Source: an uncultured Eubacteriales bacterium (GTDB lineage Bacteria > Bacillota_A > Clostridia > Oscillospirales > Oscillospiraceae). Taken from it: DNA of 33,222 bases. How positions within the stretch are numbered: the stretch's first letter is position 1; every line of letters begins with the position of its first letter. The position numbers and the translations under genes are program-made. The notes under the pieces were generated by a model, which was not told where the DNA came from, searched no databases, and saw only the letters and a program-made list of their open reading frames with translations. Below, piece after piece: positions 26,901 through 33,222 of this stretch. Location: positions 1 through 33,222 of the forward strand of contig ONPY01000013.1 in NCBI GenBank assembly GCA_900319835.1. Direction: 5' to 3'.

Positions 26901-28787
26901 TTAACCCTCGAGCTGCTCCAGATCCTTCAGAAACAGGGCAGCTTCCCCGTCGGAGGGAATGAGGTAGCCTGTGCGCGGGGAGACCGTGAAGGCCTGCACC
27001 GCGGGGCCGTCCATCAGGCAGGAGCGTTTGAACTGCTGGGAGAAGAGACGTCTGCACCAGCTCTCCAGCCAGCGCTTGAGCTCCTCGTTTGAAAACTCCC
27101 CGCCGTAGGCGGCCTTGGCCAGGCGGAAGACCTTGGAGGGGGCAAAGCCGTTTGCCAGGATGTTGAAGGTGAAAAAGTCCTGCAGGGCGTAGGAGCCGAC
27201 GGCATCCTCGCTCTTCTGCTCGATCATGTCGTCGTGGATGGGCAGCAGCTCCGGGGTGACGGGGCAGTCCAGCACGTCGTAGAGCGCGGCCTTGAGCACC
27301 TTGTCCTCTGTCTTTGCGGCGATATGGCTGACGTTTGCGCGCACCTGGGTCTTGGTCAGACCGAGGTTGACGTCGTACATGCTGGTGTGGTCGCCGTTGT
27401 AGGTACACCAGCCGTCGATAAACTCACTTAAGTCCTCGGTGCCCACGTCCAGACCGTTGACTTTGTTGGAAATGTCCATCAGTACCTGGGTGCGCTCGCG
27501 CGCCTGGGCGTTTTCAAAGGCGATGGAGTAGTCGTCGTGGGCGTGGCCGATGTCGTCAAAGTGCTGGAGCACGGCCTTGGTGATGTCGATGACGCGCACC
27601 TCGCAGCCCCACTGCTCGGCCACCACCACGGCGTTGGACTTGGTCCGGGAGGAGGTGCCGAAGCAGGGCATGGTGCAGGCGATGACGTTGGTGGAGGGCA
27701 GGCCCATCCTTTTCACCGCCATGGCGGAGACCATCACGGCAAGGGTGGAGTCCACGCCGCCGGAGATGCCCACCACGCAGTGGGTGAGATGCGCGTACTG
27801 CATCCGCTTGACAAGGCCCGAGACCTGGATGTCCAGCATCCGCTCGCAGCAGGCAGGCAGCTCGGCGGGATCGGCGGGCAGGTGGGGGTGCTTGCTGAAG
27901 GCACGGGTGAGGAGAGTGTCCTCCAGGGTCTCGCGGCCCCAGAGCAGGATACCGTCAAACTCGCTGTCGCGGTCAAAGCCGCCGCGGGCACAGCGCTGAT
28001 TGAGCAGAAGCTCCACATCGATCTCACTGACGGCAAGGCTGCCCTCGCCCTCGCACTCGGCGAGGATCTCGCCGTTTTCCGCCGCCATGCACAGGCCGGA
28101 ATAGCTGTTGTCGGTGCTGCTCTCGCCCCGGCCGGGGGCGGCGAGGAGCATGCCGGCGGAGAGACGCTTCGACTGATAGCGAATGTTCAGCTCTGCATCA
28201 CGGGTGGAAGAGACCGTTTCGGCGAAATCTGCCATCTGGACAATCAGCGTGGCCCCTTCCAGTGCCGCATTCACAGCGGGCTGCAGGACGGCGTCCAGAT
28301 CCGCGCCCAGTTCCACCGCGACCTTGAGACCGGGCAGCGCCCGATGCGCAAAGAGCCGCCCGGCCGAGACGGGAATCGCCTCGTCGTCCAAGGCAAGCGG
28401 GTATTTCGGCAGCTGATGGAAACGGGTGCCGTCCACCTGCGTCTGGGGAACAAGTCCCAGCACTTCCCCGTCGTAAACGGCAGCGGCCACATTCAGAAGT
28501 CTTGAACCGAGCTCGTAAGGCAGACCTACAAACGCCAGCACATCCTTCCCGGCGGAAGCGGCGCGCACCTTCTCCAGCGCGGCTTTCGCCCCATCCAGCA
28601 GCACCCGGTGCCGGAACAGATCCCGGCAGGTGGCGCCGGTGAGCGTCAGGGCCGGGAAGGCCAGCACCTTCACGCCCAGCTTTTCCGCCTTCTCCATGGT
28701 CTCAATGACCCGGTCGGCGTTGTAGTCGCAGTCGCAGACCCGGATCACCGGGGCGGCTGCTGCTACCTTGATAAAACCATTTTTCAC
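26901..28787 (-). CDS. nadE: NAD+ synthase with degenerate glutaminase domain
   Basis: The last step of NAD synthesis: deamido-NAD plus ATP and ammonia. The 628-residue protein has the two-domain layout of the glutamine-dependent form. The C-terminal synthetase half looks intact: GISGGVDSTLAV at 340-351, FENAQARERTQVLMDISNK, GTEDLSE, TYNGDH and SQQFKRSCLMDGP. The N-terminal nitrilase-like half has lost its Glu-Lys-Cys triad: family FPEL reads FPALTLTG (A46), VPK reads VPQTQ (Q115), and the EICEDLW site reads VAVELGADLD near 159, without Cys. So it probably cannot use glutamine. It starts at GTG with a weak site, 20 bases after glyQS. Confidence 0.9.
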   Translation of the reverse strand: MKNGFIKVAAAAPVIRVCDCDYNADRVIETMEKAEKLGVKVLAFPALTLTGATCRDLFRHRVLLDGAKAALEKVRAASAGKDVLAFVGLPYELGSRLLNVAAAVYDGEVLGLVPQTQVDGTRFHQLPKYPLALDDEAIPVSAGRLFAHRALPGLKVAVELGADLDAVLQPAVNAALEGATLIVQMADFAETVSSTRDAELNIRYQSKRLSAGMLLAAPGRGESSTDNSYSGLCMAAENGEILAECEGEGSLAVSEIDVELLLNQRCARGGFDRDSEFDGILLWGRETLEDTLLTRAFSKHPHLPADPAELPACCERMLDIQVSGLVKRMQYAHLTHCVVGISGGVDSTLAVMVSAMAVKRMGLPSTNVIACTMPCFGTSSRTKSNAVVVAEQWGCEVRVIDITKAVLQHFDDIGHAHDDYSIAFENAQARERTQVLMDISNKVNGLDVGTEDLSEFIDGWCTYNGDHTSMYDVNLGLTKTQVRANVSHIAAKTEDKVLKAALYDVLDCPVTPELLPIHDDMIEQKSEDAVGSYALQDFFTFNILANGFAPSKVFRLAKAAYGGEFSNEELKRWLESWCRRLFSQQFKRSCLMDGPAVQAFTVSPRTGYLIPSDGEAALFLKDLEQLEG

Positions 28788-28807
28788 AGATTTGACCTGA
28801 CTTTCAA

Positions 28808-30232
28808 TCAGAACTTGACGCGCTCGGCGATGTAGTCCTTGACCTCGCTGATGGGGATGCGGACCTGCTGCATGCTGTCGCGCTCGCGGATGGTGACGCA
28901 GTGGTCGGCCACATCCGTCTCGGTGCCCACGGTGTTGAAGTCGAAGGTGATGCAGAACGGCGTGCCGATCTCATCCTCGCGGCGGTAGCGCTTGCCGATG
29001 GAGCCGGTCTCGTCGTAGTCGCACATAAACTCCTTCGAGAGCTCCCGGTAGAGCTCCATGGCGGGGCCGGTGAGGACCTCTTTCTTGCTCAGCGGCAGGA
29101 TGGCGCACTTGAAGGGGGCCAGGTAGGGGTGCAGGTGCAGCACGGTGCGCACGTCGTCGTTGCCCTTCTTGTCCTGGCCGACGACTTCCTCGTCATAGGC
29201 TTCGCACAGGAAGGCCAGCGCCACGCGGTCGCAGCCGAGGGAGGGCTCGATGACATAGGGAATGTAGTGCTCGTTGCTCTCCTGATCGTAGTAGGTCAGA
29301 TCCTTGCCGGAGGCCTCCTGGTGGCGGCCCAGGTCGTAGTCGGTGCGGTCGGCAATGCCCCACAGCTCGCCCCAGTCGGTGAACGGGAAGGCGTACTCAA
29401 TGTCGGTGGTGGCGCGGGAGTAGAAGGCAAGCTCCGCGGGGGTGTGGTCGCGCAGCCGCAGGTTCTCCTCCTTGATGCCGAGGGAGACGAGCCAGTTCTT
29501 GCAGAAGTCCTTCCAGTAGGCAAACCACTCCAGATCGGTGCCGGGCTTGCAGAAGAACTCGCACTCCATCTGCTCGAACTCCCTGGTGCGGAAGGTGAAG
29601 TTGCCCGGGGTGATCTCGTTGCGGAAGGCCTTGCCCACCTGGCAGACGCCGAAGGGCAGCTTCCGGCGGGTGGTGCGCTGGATGTTGGCGAAGTTGACAA
29701 AGATGCCCTGCGCGGTCTCGGGCCGCAGGTAGCAGATGGAGGAGGAGTCCTCCGTCACGCCGATGGCGGTCTTGAACATGAGGTTGAATTTGCGGATGGG
29801 GGTGAAGTCATGCTTGCCGCAGATGGGGCAGAGAATATCATCGTGCTCGGCGATAAAGGCGTCCATCTCGTCGAAGTTCATGGCGTCGACCTCGACCTCG
29901 GGATGCGCGTCGCCGATCAGCTTGTCCGCACGGTGCCGGGCCTTGCAGGCTTTGCAGTCCAGCAGCGGATCGGAGAAGCTGGAAACGTGGCCGGTGGTGA
30001 CCCAGGTCTGGGGGTTCATCAGAATGGCGGCGTCAAGGCCCACGTTGTAGGGGCTCTCCTGCACGAACTTTTTCAGCCATGCCTTCTTGACGTTGTTCTT
30101 GAACTCTACGCCCAGCGGGCCGTAGTCCCAGGTGTTGGCCAGGCCGCCGTAGATGTCGCTGCCGGCGTACACATAGCCGCGGTTTTTGCACAGGGCCACG
30201 ATTTTGTCCATGGTTTTGTCTTGCTTGTTCAT
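28808..30232 (-). CDS. glyQS: Glycyl-tRNA synthetase, dimeric type
   Basis: Charges tRNA-Gly with glycine. The 474-residue class II enzyme is of the single-chain alpha2 type. Seen are the N-terminal [20 protein letters not shown], a zinc-like pair CKACKARH and CPICGKHDF, motif 2 [20 protein letters not shown], motif 3 [14 protein letters not shown], and the C-terminal anticodon domain starting near [18 protein letters not shown] lies nine bases before the ATG. It is the first gene of glyQS-nadE. No T-box is visible in the leader, which is short. Confidence 0.96.
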   Translation of the reverse strand: MNKQDKTMDKIVALCKNRGYVYAGSDIYGGLANTWDYGPLGVEFKNNVKKAWLKKFVQESPYNVGLDAAILMNPQTWVTTGHVSSFSDPLLDCKACKARHRADKLIGDAHPEVEVDAMNFDEMDAFIAEHDDILCPICGKHDFTPIRKFNLMFKTAIGVTEDSSSICYLRPETAQGIFVNFANIQRTTRRKLPFGVCQVGKAFRNEITPGNFTFRTREFEQMECEFFCKPGTDLEWFAYWKDFCKNWLVSLGIKEENLRLRDHTPAELAFYSRATTDIEYAFPFTDWGELWGIADRTDYDLGRHQEASGKDLTYYDQESNEHYIPYVIEPSLGCDRVALAFLCEAYDEEVVGQDKKGNDDVRTVLHLHPYLAPFKCAILPLSKKEVLTGPAMELYRELSKEFMCDYDETGSIGKRYRREDEIGTPFCITFDFNTVGTETDVADHCVTIRERDSMQQVRIPISEVKDYIAERVKF

Positions 30233-30299
30233 TTGTTCCGTCCTTTCCCACGGCTGGCAGCCGCAGAGATGTATTTTGCCGGTGTCCCGACAAATCTAT

Positions 30300-30328
30300 A
30301 GTATACCAGTAAAAGGCCCGCCATTCAA
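30300..30328 (-). promoter_or_regulatory. Promoter of glyQS-nadE
   Basis: On the minus strand TTGAAT (30328-30323), 17 bases, TATACT (30305-30300), with a TGG extension before the -10. Confidence 0.65.
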
Positions 30329-30445
30329 CAAAAAATCACAGTTTTGCCTGACAAAATGCAGACACAGTCGGTGGCCTGTCCGCAAGGCCTTTATTAAATT
30401 CTTTTCAGAAACGGTAAAAAACATTCCCTTTGCCGGAAAAACGTG

Positions 30446-30451
30446 TATAAT
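30446..30451 (+). promoter_or_regulatory. -10 element of the deacetylase operon
   Basis: A perfect TATAAT stands 60 bases before the start of the deacetylase gene; no good -35 is seen. A CAGGGG/CCCCTG stem lies in the leader at 30462-30480. Confidence 0.45.
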
Positions 30452-30512
30452 AAAATGGCAGCAGGGGGTACAAACCCCTGCCGGACAAGAACGAGAATAC
30501 AGGAATTGTGCG

Positions 30513-31973
30513 ATGAAAGAGACAGAGGAACGGAAAAAGAGAAAAAGCCGCCGGGGCTGGGTTATTCTGGCCGCGGTGCTGGCACTGCTGCTTTTGGTGG
30601 TGTCCATGCTGTTTTTGATCGACGGGCGCTATGTGCGCTTTTATATGTACGGCGACGGGGAGCAGACCATTGAGTACGGCACCGCGTTTCAGGACCCCGG
30701 CGTCTACGCTGTGACCACGGGCCGGCTCTTCGGCGAGAGCGAGAAGCGCCTCAAGGTGGAGACCTTCGGCAAGGTGGACACCGGGCGCCTCGGCAGCTAT
30801 GTGCTGCGCTATGTGACGCGCTATGCCTTTTCCGAATACAGCACCGAACGGAAGATCACCGTGGTGGATACGACACCGCCGGTGATCGAACTCAAGCATA
30901 TCGAGGGCTATGAGCCCACCTGGATGACCGGCTACGCGGAGGAGGGCTTCACCGCAACGGACAACTGCGACGGCGATCTCACCGGCAAGGTCAAGCGCAC
31001 GCCGGAGACCGACCGCATCCTCTACACCGTGACCGACTCCTCGGGAAACAGCACCACCGTGGAGCGGGAGCTGCCCAAGCTCATGTATCAGCCGCCCGCC
31101 ATCACCCTGCTGGGCGAGCGGAATCTGAGCGTGCCGGCGGGGCTGAGCTACACCGATCCCGGCTTTGAGGCCTATGACAGCCTCGGCAACGACGTCAGCT
31201 CCTATGTCGTGGTGGAGGACGGCGTGGTGCCCTATCTCAGCGGAGATTACGAGGTCTGGTACAGCATCCGCGGCGGCGACGATGAGGTCATCACCGAGAA
31301 GCGCACTGTTTCGGTGCTGCCCGTGGAGCTGCCAAAGGGCGTCATGCCGCAGGAGAAGACCATCTACCTCACCTTTGACGACGGCCCCGGCCCCTACACG
31401 GCCCAGCTTCTGGACATCCTGAAGAGCTACAATGTCAAGGCCACCTTTTTTGTCACCTCCCAGCAGCCGAAGTATCTGGACCTGATCGGCCGGGCCTTCC
31501 GGGAGGGGCACAGCATCGGCGTGCATACCAGCTGCCACGATTACGACAAGATCTACGCCAGTGAGCAGGCGTACTTTGACGATTTCTTCGCCATGGAGGA
31601 GATCGTCAAGCAGCAGACCGGGGACTACACCCGCCTCTTCCGCTTCCCCGGCGGCAGCTCCAACACCGTCAGCTCCTTCAACCCCGGCATCATGTCCCGC
31701 CTGACCAAGGCCATGACGGACATGGGCTATCAGTACTACGACTGGAACGTGGTCTCGGGCGACGCGGGCGGCACCAACAAGACCAAGCAGATCATCGAGA
31801 ACATCGAGGAGGGCTGCGCCCAGCAAACCGTCTCCATGATCCTGCAGCACGACATCAAGGACTACTCGGTGGCCGCGGTGGAGACCGTGATCCAGTGGGG
31901 CCTTGCCAACGGCTACAGCTTCAAGGCCCTGACGCTGGAGAGCCCCGCCATGCACCACGGCGTGAACAACTAG
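30513..31973 (+). CDS. Membrane-anchored polysaccharide deacetylase with Ig-like repeats
   Basis: A 486-residue cell-surface protein. A basic N-terminus (KKRKSRRG) and one membrane helix (about residues 17-38) anchor it. Two Ig-like beta domains of the DUF5011 kind follow (FQDPGVYAV to VDTTPPVIEL, and LSYTDPGFEAYDSLGNDVS). The C-terminal NodB domain has LTFDDGPGPYT (D289, D290), IGVHTSCHDY (H338, H342), FRFPGGSSN and MILQHD. It probably removes acetyl groups from peptidoglycan GlcNAc or a similar wall polymer, which protects against lysozyme. AGGA lies eight bases before the ATG at 30513; the longer upstream frame runs into the glyQS start and is not used. ogt follows at once. Confidence 0.88.
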   Translation: MKETEERKKRKSRRGWVILAAVLALLLLVVSMLFLIDGRYVRFYMYGDGEQTIEYGTAFQDPGVYAVTTGRLFGESEKRLKVETFGKVDTGRLGSYVLRYVTRYAFSEYSTERKITVVDTTPPVIELKHIEGYEPTWMTGYAEEGFTATDNCDGDLTGKVKRTPETDRILYTVTDSSGNSTTVERELPKLMYQPPAITLLGERNLSVPAGLSYTDPGFEAYDSLGNDVSSYVVVEDGVVPYLSGDYEVWYSIRGGDDEVITEKRTVSVLPVELPKGVMPQEKTIYLTFDDGPGPYTAQLLDILKSYNVKATFFVTSQQPKYLDLIGRAFREGHSIGVHTSCHDYDKIYASEQAYFDDFFAMEEIVKQQTGDYTRLFRFPGGSSNTVSSFNPGIMSRLTKAMTDMGYQYYDWNVVSGDAGGTNKTKQIIENIEEGCAQQTVSMILQHDIKDYSVAAVETVIQWGLANGYSFKALTLESPAMHHGVNN

Positions 31974-31983
31974 GAGGATGCAC

Positions 31984-32469
31984 ATGAAAACGGCCATTGT
32001 GCCCTCGCCTTTGGGGGAGATCCTCCTCGCGGCGGAGGACGGCGCCCTCTGCGGGCTCTGGTTTGTGGGCCAAAAGTACGAGGGCGCGGGGCTTCCGGCG
32101 GGGAGCGGCCCCGGCTCAGCGTCCGCAGACCCCGCGCTGGAAAAAGCGCAGGCTTGGCTTGCAAGCTATTTTGCCGGGGAAAACCCAAAGATCGACTTTC
32201 CCCTGGCCCCGCGGGGCACGGCCTTTCAAAGACGGGTCTGGGCGGCGCTGGCAGACATCCCTCGCGGGGAAACCAGCAGCTACGGCGCCCTGGCCGAAAG
32301 GCTCGGCTGCGGGAGCGCCCGGGCGGTGGGCGCCGCCGTGGGCCGCAACCCCATCTCCGTTCTGATCCCCTGCCACAGGGTGTTGGGGGCAAACGGCAGT
32401 CTCACCGGCTACGCCGGCGGACTGGAGCGCAAGCGCGCCCTGCTTAAGCTGGAGGGCGTGAAGCTGTAA
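31984..32469 (+). CDS. ogt: Methylated-DNA-protein cysteine methyltransferase
   Basis: This suicide enzyme takes the methyl group from O6-methylguanine onto its own Cys. The 161-residue protein has the helix-turn-helix SYGALAERLGCGSARAVGAA, the arginine finger within it, the Asn hinge VGRNPISVLI and the active site IPCHRVLG, then GYAGGLERKRALL. TAGGAGG, which contains the stop of the deacetylase gene, lies six bases before ATG 31984; the ATG at 31978 touches the ribosome site and is unlikely. It shares an operon with the deacetylase and coaX. Confidence 0.94.
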   Translation: MKTAIVPSPLGEILLAAEDGALCGLWFVGQKYEGAGLPAGSGPGSASADPALEKAQAWLASYFAGENPKIDFPLAPRGTAFQRRVWAALADIPRGETSSYGALAERLGCGSARAVGAAVGRNPISVLIPCHRVLGANGSLTGYAGGLERKRALLKLEGVKL

Positions 32470-32492
32470 AAAACGAGGAGAGGAGACGCAAG

Positions 32493-33222
32493 ATGATTCT
32501 CGCCATTGACGTGGGCAATACCCACATTGTATACGGCATGATCGAGGCCGGAGAGATCCGCAACATCGTCCGGGTACACACCGACCCCCGGTCCACCGCC
32601 ACGGAGCACGCCATCCAGCTGAGGCAGATCACGGATTTTTACGGCCTGGATCCCATGGACTTTGAGGGTTCCATTCTCTCCTCCGTGGTGCCGCGGGTGA
32701 CGGAGTCGCTGAAGACCGCGGTGGAAAAGCTCACGGGCAAGCGGGCCATGATCGTGGGCCCCGGGATGAAGACAGGCCTGAACGTGCGCATCGACGATCC
32801 CTCCAGCGTGGCGGCGGATCTGATCGTGGGCTCTGTCGCTTCCATCGCGCACTACGGCGCGCCGGTGATCACGGTGGATATGGGCACGGCCACCACTCTC
32901 ACCGTGGCGGACAAGAGCGGCGCCTTCCGCGGCGGGGCCATCATCCCCGGCGTGAAGCTGAGCTACGGTGCGCTCTCCGCGGGCACCAGCCTGCTGCCGG
33001 ACATCTCCATCCTCAAGCCCAAAAAGGTGGTGGGCAGCAACACCGTGGACGCCATGCGCTCCGGCGCGGTCTACGGCGCCGCCGCCATGCTCGACGGGAT
33101 GCTGGAGCGGATGGAGGAGGAACTGGGCTACCCCTGCCATGTCGTGGCCACGGGGGGCCTTGCCGCGGAGATCGTCCCCTGCTGCAAAAGAAAGGACATC
33201 ACCGTGGACCCGGACCTGATCT
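32493..33222 (+). CDS. coaX: Type III pantothenate kinase, 3' end outside the window
   Basis: CoaX phosphorylates pantothenate, the first step of coenzyme A synthesis; it needs a monovalent cation and is not inhibited by CoA. 243 codons are present, nearly the whole 255-260. The ASKHA fold motifs are clear: AIDVGNTHIVYG at the start, SSVVPRVTESL, ADLIVGSVAS, VDMGTATTLTV and GGAIIPGVKLS, then ALSAGTSLLP. GGAGAGGAG stands before the ATG, 23 bases after ogt. The frame is open to the last base. Confidence 0.95.
   Translation, partial: MILAIDVGNTHIVYGMIEAGEIRNIVRVHTDPRSTATEHAIQLRQITDFYGLDPMDFEGSILSSVVPRVTESLKTAVEKLTGKRAMIVGPGMKTGLNVRIDDPSSVAADLIVGSVASIAHYGAPVITVDMGTATTLTVADKSGAFRGGAIIPGVKLSYGALSAGTSLLPDISILKPKKVVGSNTVDAMRSGAVYGAAAMLDGMLERMEEELGYPCHVVATGGLAAEIVPCCKRKDITVDPDLI

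Noticed and set aside
30233..30512. T-box leader for glyQS
   Set aside because: No antiterminator core of the AGGGTGGAACC kind on the minus strand, and the promoter found leaves a leader of only about 60 bases.

Overview
The window looks like a stretch of chromosome from a high-GC Gram-positive gut anaerobe of the Clostridia, most likely Oscillospirales/Oscillospiraceae. The grounds are a CIRCE-controlled hrcA-grpE-dnaK-dnaJ operon, a phosphate acetyl/butyryl transferase, sigma-A type promoters, strong AGGAGG ribosome binding sites, a DUF5058 membrane protein and a dimeric glycyl-tRNA synthetase. This assignment is inference from gene content; no rRNA or tRNA gene, CRISPR array or transposase is visible.

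Layout. 1-298 is the end-less piece of an oligopeptide-type ABC ATPase. It breaks off inside the gene and is joined at about 277-298 to the tail of a truncated, divergent MarR-family regulator; codon use changes there and the join may be an assembly chimera. 637-5869 holds the class I heat-shock operon with promoter, CIRCE operator plus an extra half-site, and a hairpin between dnaK and dnaJ. A monocistronic ptb-like gene follows. On the minus strand, 6991-9840 encodes a DUF5058 membrane protein, a second membrane protein with a similar 'PAAxNAL' motif and a membrane-anchored PM20D1/carboxypeptidase S-like M20 peptidase. I read these as one module that is little characterised. A 650-base gene-free stretch full of hairpins separates it from a PUA-domain rRNA methyltransferase. 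Two overlapping CNNM/CorC genes follow.

14566-25233 is an arginine block: argG, argH, an M20D amidohydrolase, a complete polar amino acid ABC transporter (binding protein, permease, ATPase), argF and carB, behind a promoter with a likely ArgR box. The ornithine-making genes and carA are not in it, so the block runs from ornithine (possibly imported or released by the M20D enzyme) to arginine. Convergent to it are NADP-type gdhA and then a glyQS-nadE pair. The NadE protein has lost all three catalytic residues of its glutaminase domain, so it probably uses free ammonia. A polysaccharide deacetylase with Ig-like repeats, an ogt-type methyltransferase and the start of coaX close the window.

Three intergenic regions (9928-10433, 19288-19493, 25232-25415) are packed with consecutive perfect or nearly perfect hairpins. 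The most interesting signals are the DUF5058/PM20D1-like module, the glutaminase-dead NadE, the hairpin arrays and the junction at the left edge.
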